Source of the DNA: Palleronia sp. LCG004
Lineage (GTDB): Bacteria; Pseudomonadota; Alphaproteobacteria; Rhodobacterales; Rhodobacteraceae
Direction of reading: 5' to 3'
Length of the DNA: 64,000 nucleotides
Assembly (NCBI RefSeq): GCF_032931615.1
Contig: NZ_CP136759.1
Span: 2,546,501-2,610,500 of the forward strand
Part shown: positions 1-10,630 of the stretch, piece by piece
How the letters are laid out: each line of letters opens with the position of its first letter
Position numbering within the stretch: position 1 is the stretch's first letter
Position numbers and translations under genes: made by a program
The notes under the pieces: generated by a model
Told to the model about the DNA's origin: nothing
Database searches by the model: none
The model's input: the letters and a program-made list of their open reading frames with translations, nothing else

Positions 1-235
1 CCTCGCCCATGGTCGTCAGGTCGTGGCCGAGCGCCTTCACGCTGCCGCTCGTGGCGCGCTCGAGCCCGCCCATGACCATGAGGAGAGACGATTTGCCAGA
101 TCCGGACGGCCCGACCAGACCCACCGTTTCACCGCGTTCCACATCGAGCGTGATGCCATGGAGGATATCCACCGGGCCCGCATTGCCATCGAGCCGCAAC
201 GCGGTGTCTTGGAGCGAGAGAACCTTCTCCGCCAT
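1..235 (-). CDS. ABC transporter ATP-binding protein, LolD/YbbA type (3' end outside the window)
   Basis: Only the first 78 residues are present; the gene runs off the left edge. The start is ATG at 235 on the minus strand. A Walker A motif (GPSGSGKSS) lies at about residues 42-50, preceded by the usual A-loop region. The phrase ALGHDLTTM after the first helix resembles the LolD/YbbA/MacB subgroup, which energises lipoprotein release or FtsX-like permeases at the inner membrane. The gene is divergent from a secreted GDSL esterase whose start is two bases away, the same pairing as ybbA-tesA in enterobacteria. That pairing supports a YbbA-like ATPase. The signature motif and Walker B are not in the window, so the substrate cannot be stated. 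Confidence 0.85.
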   Translation of the reverse strand, partial: MAEKVLSLQDTALRLDGNAGPVDILHGITLDVERGETVGLVGPSGSGKSSLLMVMGGLERATSGSVKALGHDLTTMGE

Positions 236-236
236 C

Positions 237-908
237 GTGCCTTCCCTTCGGATCACGGTCGCATATGGGGCGCGCGCCCTCGTTGCCAAGGTCGCATTCT
301 GTCTGGTGCTCGCCACCGCTGCGAGCGCCCAGACGATCACGATCGCGGCACTGGGCGATTCGCTGACGCAGGGCTACGGCCTGCCGCAGGAGGAGGGGTT
401 CGTTCCGACGCTTCGGGAATGGCTCGCGGCGCACGATGCGGATGTGGACCTCATCAATGCCGGGGTCTCGGGCGACACGACCGCGGGCGGTCTTTCGCGG
501 GTCGACTGGACGCTGACCCCCGAGGTCGACGCGATGATCGTGGCGCTCGGCGGCAACGACGTGCTGCGTGGCATCGACCCGGAAACGAGCCGGATCAATC
601 TCGATGGCATCCTCGCCCGGGCAGAGGAAGCGGGTGTCGAGGTTCTGCTAGTCGGAATTTCGACCCCCGGAAATTACGGAGCGGAATATCGCGACGCCTT
701 CGACTCGATCTACACCGGTCTCTCCGAGGAATACGATACGCTGCTCGTCCCCGATTTCCTGGGCGCGCTCGCGCGGATGGGCGACCGGCGGGCGGCGATG
801 GCGGATTTCATGCAGGGCGACGGCATCCATCCGAACGCGGCTGGGGTGGATCGCATCGTGGCGGAAATCGGACCGGAGGTACTGAAGCTGATTGACCGTG
901 CGCGCTGA
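237..908 (+). CDS. secreted GDSL/SGNH-hydrolase arylesterase (TesA-like)
   Basis: Predicted periplasmic esterase/lysophospholipase of the SGNH family, 223 residues. A hydrophobic signal peptide ends near Ala31 (ATAASA-Q). The family blocks are all present: GDSLTQGYG with nucleophile Ser42, GVSGDTTAGG near 76-85 (oxyanion Gly), GGND at 105-108, and DGIHPN with the catalytic Asp195/His198 pair. I chose GTG 237 because it is the only in-frame start that keeps a complete signal peptide; the reading frame itself stays open to the window edge. Its start is two bases from that of the divergent ABC ATPase gene, so each leader lies inside the other's coding sequence. That makes the exact start uncertain. 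The physiological substrate is unknown. Confidence 0.88.
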   Translation: MPSLRITVAYGARALVAKVAFCLVLATAASAQTITIAALGDSLTQGYGLPQEEGFVPTLREWLAAHDADVDLINAGVSGDTTAGGLSRVDWTLTPEVDAMIVALGGNDVLRGIDPETSRINLDGILARAEEAGVEVLLVGISTPGNYGAEYRDAFDSIYTGLSEEYDTLLVPDFLGALARMGDRRAAMADFMQGDGIHPNAAGVDRIVAEIGPEVLKLIDRAR

Positions 909-951
909 GAGCGCTTGCCCCCGCGCGCCCGTGAATAGTAGGTCGGGGATC

Positions 952-1578
952 ATGACGCCCGACGAGATCACCGACCTCTTCACCCGTTCCGACGGAAGCT
1001 TTCTCTGCGCACGATGGGGGCGGCCGCTCGCCCCTGTCGTCTTCGGCGTGGACGACGCCACGCTTTCCGTCGTGAAAGGCGCGATCGAGGCGGTTGCCCG
1101 AATGGCGGGCCAGGATGTGGTCGAGACCGACCCCGAACTTGGCGTGAACCTGATGATTTTCTTTTTCCGCGACTGGGACGAACTGCGCGCGGTGCCGGAT
1201 CTCGACCGGCTGATCCCCGACCTCGAACCGTTGCTCGACCGGCTCGAAGCGGCGGAGGCGAACCAGTACCGCATCTTCCGTTTCGACGATCAGGGCGCGA
1301 TCCGCGCCTCCTTCGTCTTCCTGCGGATGGACGAGGCGATGGCAGCCCTTCCCGCCGAGACACTGGCATTGAGCCAGATCACGCAGACGATGCTGCTCTG
1401 GTCCGACAGGGCATTCACTGATCGCTCGCCCCTCGCCGTGACGCCCGATGGCGTGACCGTGCTGCGGCCCGAGATCGGTGCGCTCATCCGTGCGGCATAC
1501 GATCCGGTGATGCCGCCATCCGCCAGCGACCCGAGCCATGCGCTGCGCCTCGCCGCACGCATCGGCGCTCCGGGTTGA
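952..1578 (+). CDS. conserved protein of unknown function
   Basis: A 208-residue soluble protein with no signal peptide or transmembrane segment. I recognise no catalytic motif. The body is acidic and mixed alpha/beta; the stretch GVNLMIFFFRDWDEL near residue 65 and a segment of buried residues (RIFRFDDQGAIRASFVFLRM) around 105-125 suggest a compact domain. An in-frame start also exists at 892, but it would overlap the esterase gene, so I prefer ATG 952. It sits 43 bp after the esterase and 22 bp before ybgC, on the same strand as the tol operon. Co-transcription with that envelope operon is likely, but a role in it is only inferred from position. Confidence 0.7.
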   Translation: MTPDEITDLFTRSDGSFLCARWGRPLAPVVFGVDDATLSVVKGAIEAVARMAGQDVVETDPELGVNLMIFFFRDWDELRAVPDLDRLIPDLEPLLDRLEAAEANQYRIFRFDDQGAIRASFVFLRMDEAMAALPAETLALSQITQTMLLWSDRAFTDRSPLAVTPDGVTVLRPEIGALIRAAYDPVMPPSASDPSHALRLAARIGAPG

Positions 1579-1600
1579 GCCGCGATCCGGGGGCCGGACA

Positions 1601-1987
1601 TTGAGCCACCTTTTTCCGGTTACCGTCTATTACGAAGACACCGATATGGGCGGGATCGTCTATCACGCCAATTACCTCAAGTTCATCGAGCGCGCCCGAT
1701 CCGACTGGGTCCGCAAGCAGGGCGTCGACCAGATCGCCCTGCGCGAGGCCGGGATTGCCTTCGCCGTCAGACGCATCAATGCGGAATTCCACGCCCCCGC
1801 CCGGCTCGACGACAGGTTGACGGTCGAAACCTCGGTCATGAAGGCCGGCGGGGCGCGCATGGTCCTCGAACAGGTGGTGACGCGCAGCGCGACCAGTCTC
1901 TTTCGCGCGGAGGTCGAACTCGCCGCGCTGGATATGGCGAGCGGCCGTCCTGCCCGCCTGCCGGAGGTCTTGCGGCGGGCCGAGTGA
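1601..1987 (+). CDS. ybgC: tol-pal system-associated acyl-CoA thioesterase YbgC
   Basis: Hotdog-fold acyl-CoA thioesterase of the 4-hydroxybenzoyl-CoA thioesterase group, first gene of the tol-pal cluster in most proteobacteria. The diagnostic segment YYEDTDMGGIVYHANYLKF is at residues 10-28, with the catalytic Asp15 and the His22-Ala-Asn-Tyr signature. From TTG 1601 the protein is 128 residues, close to the family length. An ATG at 1538 in the same frame would give 149 residues but overlaps the upstream gene by 41 bp and adds a non-conserved arginine-rich extension. Neither start has a strong ribosome-binding site. The E. coli enzyme acts on phospholipid-linked acyl-CoA or acyl-ACP; its role in Tol function is not settled. 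Confidence 0.88.
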   Translation: MSHLFPVTVYYEDTDMGGIVYHANYLKFIERARSDWVRKQGVDQIALREAGIAFAVRRINAEFHAPARLDDRLTVETSVMKAGGARMVLEQVVTRSATSLFRAEVELAALDMASGRPARLPEVLRRAE

Positions 1988-2090
1988 TCACCCGAATGTG
2001 TGACGAAGATGGCTTTCCCGAACGCATTGCTGTATCTAATCCGCAACGAGGCCCGATAACGCGGCCCGCTTGAGAGCGAGAGAGCAGGCA

Positions 2091-2786
2091 ATGGAAACCG
2101 AGACTTTGGCGCTGGCGTCGGAGATTGACTTCTCCATGTGGGGGCTTTTCGCACGCGCGACCCTGACCGTGAAATTCGTGATGCTGCTGCTGATCCTCGC
2201 GTCGTTCTGGGCCTGGGCCACGATCATCCAGAAATGGCTCGCCTATCGCCGCGCCGAGGCCGAGGCCCGACAGTTCGAAGCAGCATTCTGGTCTGGAGAG
2301 CCGCTCGACGAGCTCTATCGCAAGCTCGGCCCCGAGCCCGAAGGCCGGGCAGCCAGCGTCTTCGCGGCCGGGATGGCCGAATGGCAGCGCAGCCACCGCG
2401 ACGACGGCGCGCTCATCCCCGGTGCGCAGGCCCGGATCGACCGTTCGATGAACGTTGCGATACAACGCGAATCCGAGGATCTGGAAAAGGGATTGCCGTT
2501 TCTTGCGACAGTGGGGTCCACCGCACCGTTCATCGGTCTCTTCGGAACCGTCTGGGGGATCATGAACGCCTTCGTCGAGATCGCCGAGCAGCAGAACACG
2601 AACCTCGCCGTCGTGGCTCCCGGCATCGCCGAGGCGCTGCTGGCGACGGGCCTCGGCCTTCTCGCGGCGATCCCTGCAGTCATCTTCTACAACAAGCTCT
2701 CGACCGATGCGAACCGACTGGTCGGAGGATACGAGGCCTTCGCGGACGAGTTCACCACGATCCTCTCGCGCCAGCTGGACAGCTGA
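2091..2786 (+). CDS. tolQ: Tol-Pal system proton channel subunit TolQ
   Basis: Inner-membrane protein of the MotA/TolQ/ExbB family, 231 residues. Three membrane segments are visible: about 27-47 (after ATLTVKFVMLL), about 135-160 (FLATVGSTAPFIGLFGTVWG, the conserved ion-channel helix) and about 170-195 (GIAEALLATGLGLLAAIPAV). A large cytoplasmic loop lies between the first two. TolQ forms the channel with TolR and transmits proton-motive force to TolA for outer-membrane constriction during division. I chose ATG 2091 over 2070 because a purine-rich AGAGAGCAGG lies just upstream and homologues begin near here. TolR follows after 3 bp. Confidence 0.95.
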   Translation: METETLALASEIDFSMWGLFARATLTVKFVMLLLILASFWAWATIIQKWLAYRRAEAEARQFEAAFWSGEPLDELYRKLGPEPEGRAASVFAAGMAEWQRSHRDDGALIPGAQARIDRSMNVAIQRESEDLEKGLPFLATVGSTAPFIGLFGTVWGIMNAFVEIAEQQNTNLAVVAPGIAEALLATGLGLLAAIPAVIFYNKLSTDANRLVGGYEAFADEFTTILSRQLDS

Positions 2787-2789
2787 GCG

Positions 2790-3263
2790 ATGGGCGCGGG
2801 CACGATCCAGAAGAGCGGCGGAGGGTCACGGCGCGGTCGGGGGCGCGGGCGCGCACGGCCCATGGCCGAGATCAACGTCACGCCCTTCGTCGACGTCATG
2901 CTGGTCCTTCTCATCGTGTTCATGGTCGCGGCACCGCTGCTGACCGTCGGCGTTCCGGTGCAACTGCCCGAGACCGCGGCCGAAGCCCTGCCGACCGAAC
3001 AGGAGGAGCCGCTTTCGATCACCCTGACCGCGGATGGCCGCGTGCTCCTGATGGACAACGAGACGGAGAGCGAGAACCTGATCGGACAACTCGAGGCCAT
3101 CGCGGCAGAGAGGGCGAGCCGGAAGGTCTATGTCCGCGCGGACGGATCCATTCCCTACGCCCAGGTCGTGCAGGTCATGGGTGCGCTGAACGCGGCGGGC
3201 TTCGCCGATATCGGCCTCGTGACGGATGCCGGAGGCCCGCGGCTCGACGGGTCGGACGGATAG
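2790..3263 (+). CDS. tolR: Tol-Pal system protein TolR
   Basis: ExbD/TolR family, 157 residues. A short cytoplasmic N-terminus, unusually rich in Arg and Gly (residues 13-24), precedes the single transmembrane helix at about 28-50. The helix carries the essential proton-translocating acidic residue in the motif NVTPFVDVMLVLLIVFM (Asp35). The periplasmic domain (about 60-150) contains the expected ITLTADGRVLLM and YVRADGSIPYAQV strands. It starts 3 bp after tolQ and is followed 18 bp later by tolA, so the three are surely one transcript. Confidence 0.95.
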   Translation: MGAGTIQKSGGGSRRGRGRGRARPMAEINVTPFVDVMLVLLIVFMVAAPLLTVGVPVQLPETAAEALPTEQEEPLSITLTADGRVLLMDNETESENLIGQLEAIAAERASRKVYVRADGSIPYAQVVQVMGALNAAGFADIGLVTDAGGPRLDGSDG

Positions 3264-3281
3264 GACGCTGAGGGCTCATTC

Positions 3282-4436
3282 ATGAACCCGGGCACGATCA
3301 TTTCGGGAACGGCACATGCGGCCCTGATCCTCTATGCCCTGTTCGGCGGGATGTTTTCGCGCGACGCCATGCCGCCTCCGGACGCGGCCCAGGTCACCTT
3401 GCTGAGCGAGGAGCAGTTTGCCGCGCTGACCCGCCCCGACACCGCCGAGGAACAGCAACCAGCGACCGAGGCGCCGAGCGCGGCGCTGGAAATCCCCGAA
3501 CCGGCCACGCCCGCAGAACCGGAACCCGAGCCGGAACCGACGCCCGAGCCCGAGCCGGCGGCCCCGGTCGAGAGCGAAGCCGTACCGGAGGCCGAGCCGG
3601 CACCTCCCGCGCCGGCGCAACCCGCCCCGCCCGAGATCGTCGAGGCCGACCCCATCCCTCCTGCGCCACCCGTCAGTGACGACAGACCGGTCGCCCCCCA
3701 GGACGTGCCTCGCCCCGCGCCCCGGGTCTCGGCGGAGGCAACGCCCGCACCGCCGCCCGAGGCCGAGGAAGCGCCCGAAATCGTCGAGGCCCCGCCCCCC
3801 GAAACCGTCGAGACGCCGGAGCAGATCGTGGAGGATCAGACCCCCACGGCCCCGCCGGAATCCGCCAAGCAGATCGTGACCGAAGCGGATCGGCCGACCC
3901 AGATCACCAATGCCGCGCCACCCGGATCCCCCCGGCCGCGCGACCGTCCGACACCGCCCGCACAGCCGGTCGAAGAGCCGACGGCACCGCGCACCGAACC
4001 CACGACCACCACGGCAGCCTCCGACAACGTCAACGACGCCACGCGTGAGACCATCGCGGGTCTTCAGGAGAGGCTCGAACAAGCTCCGCAGGAAGGGGTC
4101 GCGGCGGGACCGCCGCTCACCGCGGGCGAACGGGAGGCCTTCCGCCTTGCGGTGCAGCGCTGCTGGATCGTCGATACCGGGTCGCAGGCCGCGAACGTCA
4201 CCGTCTCGATCCGTTTCGAGATGTCGCCCGATGCGCAGGTCGTCACGTCCTCGATGCGCCAGACGGGCGCGAGCGGCGGAGACGACGCGGCCATCGCCGC
4301 CGCCTACGAGGCCGGACGCCGCGCCATCCTTCGCTGTCAGAACCAGGATGGTGGCTACAACCTGCCGGCCGAGAAATACGGTCAGTGGCAGGAGGTCGAA
4401 GTGACCTTCAATCCCGAGGGCATGAGACTGAGATGA
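3282..4436 (+). CDS. tolA: Tol-Pal system envelope-spanning protein TolA
   Basis: 384 residues. An N-terminal transmembrane anchor (about 5-25) is followed by a long low-complexity region, about residues 45-260, made almost entirely of Pro, Glu and Ala (many PEPEPEP runs) and then Thr/Pro. This replaces the Lys/Ala-rich helical domain of E. coli TolA; proline-rich versions are usual in Rhodobacterales. The C-terminal globular domain (about 275-384) has the TonB/TolA-like [12 protein letters not shown] start and two cysteines, Cys290 region and ILRCQNQ, that could form the conserved disulfide. TolA links the TolQR motor to TolB and Pal. Its stop is 74 bp before the tolB start I chose. Confidence 0.9.
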   Translation: MNPGTIISGTAHAALILYALFGGMFSRDAMPPPDAAQVTLLSEEQFAALTRPDTAEEQQPATEAPSAALEIPEPATPAEPEPEPEPTPEPEPAAPVESEAVPEAEPAPPAPAQPAPPEIVEADPIPPAPPVSDDRPVAPQDVPRPAPRVSAEATPAPPPEAEEAPEIVEAPPPETVETPEQIVEDQTPTAPPESAKQIVTEADRPTQITNAAPPGSPRPRDRPTPPAQPVEEPTAPRTEPTTTTAASDNVNDATRETIAGLQERLEQAPQEGVAAGPPLTAGEREAFRLAVQRCWIVDTGSQAANVTVSIRFEMSPDAQVVTSSMRQTGASGGDDAAIAAAYEAGRRAILRCQNQDGGYNLPAEKYGQWQEVEVTFNPEGMRLR

Positions 4437-4510
4437 CCCTCCGTTATCGCATATCGCCGCGCGATGCGGGCATTGACCGATACCGCCCCACACCCGAAAC
4501 TGGAGTTCCC

Positions 4511-5833
4511 ATGACCTGGTTGCGTTTCCTGACACCGGCGCTCGTCGCGCTGGCCATGCTGGCCCCACCCGTTTACGCACAGGACGGGCCGTTGCGCATC
4601 GAGATTACCGAAGGTGTGGTCGAACCGTTGCCCTTCGCCATGCCGACCTTCGTGGCCGAGACGCCCACGGCAGAGGAATGGGCACAGCGCATCACCGATG
4701 TGGTGGCCGCCGACCTGACAGGCACGGGCCTTTTCAGACGGATCCCGCAGGACGCATTCGTCGCGCAGTTCACCGACTTCACGCCGGACATTACATACGC
4801 CAACTGGAAGGCCATCAACGCGCAGGCGCTCGTCACCGGTGCGGTCAGCGTCACGGGCGACCAGATCAACGTCAAATTCCGCCTCTTCGATGTCTTCTCG
4901 GAGGCCCCGCTGGGCGAAGGGCTGCAATTCGGCGGATCGACTGGATCGTGGCGCAGGCTCGCCCACAAGGTCAGCGACGCGGTCTATTCCCGCATAACCG
5001 GCGAGACGGGCTATTTCGACAGCCGCGTCGTCTTCGTGAGCGAGACCGGCCCCAAGAACGACAGGATGAAACGCCTCGCCGTGATGGATTACGACGGTGC
5101 GAACGTGCAGTATCTGACCGATAGCGGTTCCATCGTGCTCGCCCCGCGTTTTTCGCCCGACGGCAACCGCATCCTCTATACCAGCTACGAAACCGGCTTT
5201 CCCCAGATCTATGAGCTCGATGTCGGCTCCGTCAGCCGCTCGGCATTGTCGGTGCCGGCCGATTCGATGACGTTCGCGCCGCGTTATGCCCCCGACGGGC
5301 GGACCGTGATCTTCTCGGCAGCGATGAACGGCAACACAGATATCTACCGCCTGCAGCCCGGCGGATCGCCTCAGGCGCTGACCAACGCGCCCAGCATCGA
5401 GACCGCGCCCTCCTACAGCCCCGACGGCAGCGAGATCGTGTTCGAATCGGACCGCTCCGGCACGCCGCAGCTTTACGTGATGCCCGCGGGCGGGGGCGAG
5501 CCGCGGCGCATCAGCTTCGGCGAGGGACGCTACGGCACACCTGTCTGGTCGCCGCGCGGAGATCTGATCGCCTTCACCAAGCAGAATGCGGGCCGCTTCC
5601 ATATCGGCGTGATGCGGACCGACGGCAGCGAGGAGCGTCTCCTGACCGCTTCTTTCCTTGACGAGGGGCCGACCTGGGCCCCGAACGGCCGCGTCATCAT
5701 GTTCACCCGCGAAAGCGCCGGCGCCGGCGGGCAGCCCGCGCTCTATTCGGTCGATGTCTCGGGGCGAAACCTCAAGCAGGTGACGACGCCCAACGCAGCC
5801 TCCGATCCCGCCTGGTCGCCGCTCCTGCCATGA
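4511..5833 (+). CDS. tolB: Tol-Pal system periplasmic beta-propeller TolB
   Basis: 440 residues. A signal peptide ([18 protein letters not shown]) leads to the periplasm. An N-terminal alpha/beta domain (about 25-165) is followed by a six-bladed propeller built from PD40-type repeats, recognisable from the recurring FSPDG, YAPDG, YSPDG and WSPRG tetrads between about residues 210 and 430. TolB binds Pal and the TolA C-terminus. ATG 4511 follows a TGGAG sequence and starts directly at the signal peptide. A longer in-frame start at 4433 would overlap the tolA stop as ATGA and add 26 residues in front of the signal peptide, so I consider it less likely. Confidence 0.93.
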   Translation: MTWLRFLTPALVALAMLAPPVYAQDGPLRIEITEGVVEPLPFAMPTFVAETPTAEEWAQRITDVVAADLTGTGLFRRIPQDAFVAQFTDFTPDITYANWKAINAQALVTGAVSVTGDQINVKFRLFDVFSEAPLGEGLQFGGSTGSWRRLAHKVSDAVYSRITGETGYFDSRVVFVSETGPKNDRMKRLAVMDYDGANVQYLTDSGSIVLAPRFSPDGNRILYTSYETGFPQIYELDVGSVSRSALSVPADSMTFAPRYAPDGRTVIFSAAMNGNTDIYRLQPGGSPQALTNAPSIETAPSYSPDGSEIVFESDRSGTPQLYVMPAGGGEPRRISFGEGRYGTPVWSPRGDLIAFTKQNAGRFHIGVMRTDGSEERLLTASFLDEGPTWAPNGRVIMFTRESAGAGGQPALYSVDVSGRNLKQVTTPNAASDPAWSPLLP

Positions 5834-5915
5834 GAGTTTGCAAGGCGACGCGGCGATGCTATCACCCGACTGCAAGTTCGGTCCCCGACCGGAGGCAAGC
5901 TGAGGAACCGAGCAC

Positions 5916-6455
5916 ATGAAAGTCAATTTCGCAGCCGTCGCCCTGACGGCGATCCTGGGCCTCGCGGCCTGTTCCAGCCCCGACAGGTTCGGACCCGGCG
6001 GACCGGGCGACGCGGCCGGGCTCTACGATCCGAACAATCCGGGCTTCGGATCAGGCAACGTCACATCGGGGCCGCTCGACCCCAGCTCGCCACAGTATTT
6101 CAACCAGACGGTCGGCGATCGCGTGCTCTTTGCCGTCGATCAGTCGACCATCTCGCCCGAAGCGCGGAGCACGCTCGTCGGTCAGGCGAACTGGCTCAAC
6201 GCCAACCCCGGCTATACCGCGATCATCGAGGGTCATGCCGACGAACAGGGGACTCGCGAATACAACCTCGCTCTGGGCGAGCGTCGCGCCTCCTCGGCGC
6301 GCGACTTCCTCGTAAGCCAAGGCGTCTCGTCCTCGCGGTTGCAGACGGTCACCTACGGCAAGGAACGCCCGATCGAGGTCTGCTCGACCGAATCGTGCTA
6401 TGCCCAGAACCGCCGCGCGGTCACCGTGATCGCGGCCGGCGCACCGTTGAGCTGA
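5916..6455 (+). CDS. pal: peptidoglycan-associated lipoprotein Pal
   Basis: 179 residues. A type II signal peptide ends in the lipobox LAAC, with Cys19 as the acylated residue and Ser-Ser following, which favours outer-membrane sorting. A Gly/Pro/Asn-rich linker spans about 22-65. The OmpA-like peptidoglycan-binding domain covers about 68-179, with the conserved EGHADEQGTREYNLALGERR block (Asp and Arg residues that contact meso-diaminopimelate). Pal anchors the outer membrane to the wall and is the outer partner of TolB. It follows tolB after 82 bp and precedes cpoB by 4 bp. Confidence 0.95.
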   Translation: MKVNFAAVALTAILGLAACSSPDRFGPGGPGDAAGLYDPNNPGFGSGNVTSGPLDPSSPQYFNQTVGDRVLFAVDQSTISPEARSTLVGQANWLNANPGYTAIIEGHADEQGTREYNLALGERRASSARDFLVSQGVSSSRLQTVTYGKERPIEVCSTESCYAQNRRAVTVIAAGAPLS

Positions 6456-6459
6456 TCCG

Positions 6460-7278
6460 ATGCGGCGCGCAATTCTCTGCCTGACTCTGCTTCTTCCGGG
6501 ATTCGCCCAAGCACAGGAAGGTGGAACACTCGCCGATATCCGGCAGGACCTCTCCGAGCTTTTCTCCCAGGTGCAATCCTTGCGCGACGAGCTGGACGGC
6601 ACGGGGTCGTCGCAGATGAACCTGGCGGGGACGTCGGCCCTCGGGCGCATCGACGCGATGGAGGCAGAACTGCGCCGGCTGACGGGCGAAACGGAAGAGC
6701 TCGAATTCCGGATCAACCGGGTCGTGACCGACGGGACCAACCGCGTCGGCGATCTGGAATTCCGGATCTGCGAACTCGAGCCCAATTGCGATATCGGCGG
6801 ATTGGGCGAGACCCCGACCCTGGGCGGAGAATCCGGTTCGACGCCCGTCGCACGTCCGTCGCCCCCTCCCAATCAGGGCGGTGGAGCGCAACTGGCCGTT
6901 GGTGAGCAGCAGGATTTCGATCGCGCGAAGGAGGCGCTCGACTCCGGTAGCTTTCGCAGCGCCGCTGACCTCTTCGAGACCTTTGCCGAGACCTACACAA
7001 GCGGTCCGCTGACAACCGAAGCGCATTACCTTCGTGCCGAGGCCCTTTCGCAGCTCGGCGACAACGCTGAATCGGCGCGCGCCTATCTGGAGGCTTTCAG
7101 CGGGGCACCGCAGGGTCCCCTTGCGCCGCAGGCATTGCTCAACCTCGGACTGAAGCTCGACGTCCTCGACCAACGGGCGGATTCCTGCGCGACGCTCGGC
7201 GAAGTCACGACCCGCTATCCCCAGAGCGATGCATCGGTCGAAGCGCAGGCGGCATGGGCGGGCCTCGGCTGTTCGTGA
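6460..7278 (+). CDS. cpoB: cell division coordinator CpoB (YbgF), TPR protein
   Basis: 272 residues with a signal peptide cleaved after about residue 19 (LLLPGFAQA-Q). The N-terminal part, about 22-95, is a heptad-rich coiled coil (LADIRQDLSELFSQVQSLRDEL), which is the trimerisation region of this family. A Gly/Pro linker at about 115-145 leads to a C-terminal TPR domain (about 150-272) with QDFDRAKEALDSGSFRSAAD and ALSQLGDNAESARAYLEAF. CpoB couples peptidoglycan synthesis to outer-membrane constriction through TolA in enterobacteria. It is the last structural gene of the tol-pal unit, and tilS overlaps its end. Confidence 0.92.
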   Translation: MRRAILCLTLLLPGFAQAQEGGTLADIRQDLSELFSQVQSLRDELDGTGSSQMNLAGTSALGRIDAMEAELRRLTGETEELEFRINRVVTDGTNRVGDLEFRICELEPNCDIGGLGETPTLGGESGSTPVARPSPPPNQGGGAQLAVGEQQDFDRAKEALDSGSFRSAADLFETFAETYTSGPLTTEAHYLRAEALSQLGDNAESARAYLEAFSGAPQGPLAPQALLNLGLKLDVLDQRADSCATLGEVTTRYPQSDASVEAQAAWAGLGCS

Positions 7279-8531
7279 CGCCCCCGGGCGGCACGGATCC
7301 TGAGGACCCGCTTTCAGACGCCGTCCACGGCACTCTGTCGATTCTGCCACCCGGTCGGATCGGCCTTGCAGTGTCGGGTGGCGGCGATTCGATGGCGCTT
7401 CTCCACTTGGCGTGTACCGCACATCGACGATTTGCCGTCGCAACGGTGGATCACGGGCTTCGCCCCGAATCTCGGGCCGAGGCGCGATTCGTGGGCGAGG
7501 TAAGCGCAAGGCTCGGCTGCGATCACGACATCTTGACCTGGGTCGAGAACGATCTTCCCGGCAACCTACAGGCCCGTGCACGAGAAGCACGCTATCGCCT
7601 CATCGCGGCTTGGGCGCAACGCCGTGGCATTTCCCATGTCCTTCTCGGACATACCCGGGACGATCAGGCAGAGACCTTTCTCATGCGGCTCGGACGGCGG
7701 GCCGGTATCGACGGGCTCTCGACGATGGAACGGCGGTTCGAGGTCGATGGTATCGCATTCCATCGCCCCCTTCTCGATCAGCCCCGAGCCAAGCTCAGGG
7801 AGTTTCTCGAAAGACAGGGTTATGACTGGCACGACGATCCGAGCAACGACGACCCGCGCTTCGATCGCGTCCGCGCGCGCCATGCGCTCGCTGCGCTGTC
7901 GCAACTGGGTATCGGAGCGGATGAACTGGCGGACGTATCGGCCAATCTGGCCCTTGCCCGGAACGAATTGCAGGCGGTCGCCATCGCCGGTGCGCGCGAG
8001 ATCGTCCAGCAGGATCATGGCGATCTGATCGTTTCTCGCGAGTCGCTTCGGACAATCGGACCAGAGACATTGCGACGTATCCTGCGCGGTGCGATCCAGT
8101 GGATCGGCGGCGGGGCCTATCCTCCACGTCGCGAGGCGCTTTCTGTCTTTACCAAGCATCTTTCGGAGGGAACGATCGCTACGCTTGGCGGCTGCATCGC
8201 GATACCACTCGGCGACGACATGAGACTCACCCGGGAATGGCAGGCTGTTCGCGATGTCGCGTCCGAACAGAATGAAATCTGGGACGGACGCTGGAGGATC
8301 GATGGCCCCATCGTGCCGGGGTCGCGGATCCGCGCCCTGGGCGAAGACGGGCTGGCGCAAGTAGACGATTGGCGTGCTGCGGGGCCGCCGCGCCGGTCGC
8401 TTCTGGCCTCGCCATCGCTCTGGCAAAATGATATGCTTCTGTCCGCTCCGCTTGCGGGGTTCGGGAGGGGGTGGACCGTGAGGCTGTCGGACGGCCGCGA
8501 CGATTTTCCACGAAGCCTCTCCTCGCATTGA
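7254..8531 (+). CDS. tilS: tRNA(Ile)-lysidine synthase TilS
   Basis: 425 residues, a cytoplasmic enzyme that converts C34 of tRNA-Ile(CAU) to lysidine with ATP. The PP-loop SGGGDS is at residues 41-46; further family segments are TVDHGLRPESRAEA and LGHTRDDQAETFLMRL. The C-terminal region contains SRIRALGEDG, typical of the TilS C-terminal domain, and the total length fits. ATG 7254 lies inside cpoB; a GTG at 7275 overlaps the cpoB stop (GTGA) and is an equally plausible start, giving 418 residues. The position between cpoB and ftsH is the usual one in Rhodobacterales. Confidence 0.92.
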   Translation: MGGPRLFVTPPGGTDPEDPLSDAVHGTLSILPPGRIGLAVSGGGDSMALLHLACTAHRRFAVATVDHGLRPESRAEARFVGEVSARLGCDHDILTWVENDLPGNLQARAREARYRLIAAWAQRRGISHVLLGHTRDDQAETFLMRLGRRAGIDGLSTMERRFEVDGIAFHRPLLDQPRAKLREFLERQGYDWHDDPSNDDPRFDRVRARHALAALSQLGIGADELADVSANLALARNELQAVAIAGAREIVQQDHGDLIVSRESLRTIGPETLRRILRGAIQWIGGGAYPPRREALSVFTKHLSEGTIATLGGCIAIPLGDDMRLTREWQAVRDVASEQNEIWDGRWRIDGPIVPGSRIRALGEDGLAQVDDWRAAGPPRRSLLASPSLWQNDMLLSAPLAGFGRGWTVRLSDGRDDFPRSLSSH

Positions 8532-8593
8532 ACGCTTTGGGCTGATACCTATCTGTCATTCGCAGCCGGAAACTCCGGTATCGATCCGGGATT

Positions 8594-8605
8594 AGGGAGA
8601 TATTC

Positions 8606-8608
<3 letters not shown>
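8594..8608 (+). promoter_or_regulatory. Shine-Dalgarno deciding the TTG start of ftsH
   Basis: AGGGAGA at 8594-8600 is followed by five bases and TTG at 8606-8608. The first residues after it ([14 protein letters not shown]) lead straight into the first transmembrane helix, as in FtsH homologues, so the TTG is the likely initiation codon. Confidence 0.75.
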
Positions 8609-10519
<1,911 letters not shown>

Positions 10520-10526
10520 TCTTTTC

Positions 10527-10556
10527 AAAAGGCCGTGTCACTGACACGGCCTTTTT
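10527..10556 (+). terminator. Rho-independent terminator after ftsH
   Basis: A perfect 9-bp stem (GGCCGTGTC / GACACGGCC, 10531-10539 and 10543-10551) with a 3-base loop, preceded by AAAA and followed by TTTTT. It begins 8 bases after the ftsH stop. The A-tract on the left also lets it work in reverse, but no minus-strand gene ends here. Confidence 0.92.
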
Positions 10557-10630
10557 CTTTCCAAAGCGGACCCACTGGCGATCCTCACCTCTCCGTGGCA
10601 CGCTTTGACAACCCCACCAGCGAGGATCCG

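Noticed and set aside
3332..4054. Several Ala/Gly/Ser-rich minus-strand frames within tolA
   Set aside because: They are the complement of the Pro/Glu-rich repeats of tolA and carry no independent signal.
4433..4510. Upstream start for tolB overlapping the tolA stop
   Set aside because: It would put 26 non-conserved residues before the signal peptide; ATG 4511 has its own TGGAG and a proper signal peptide start.
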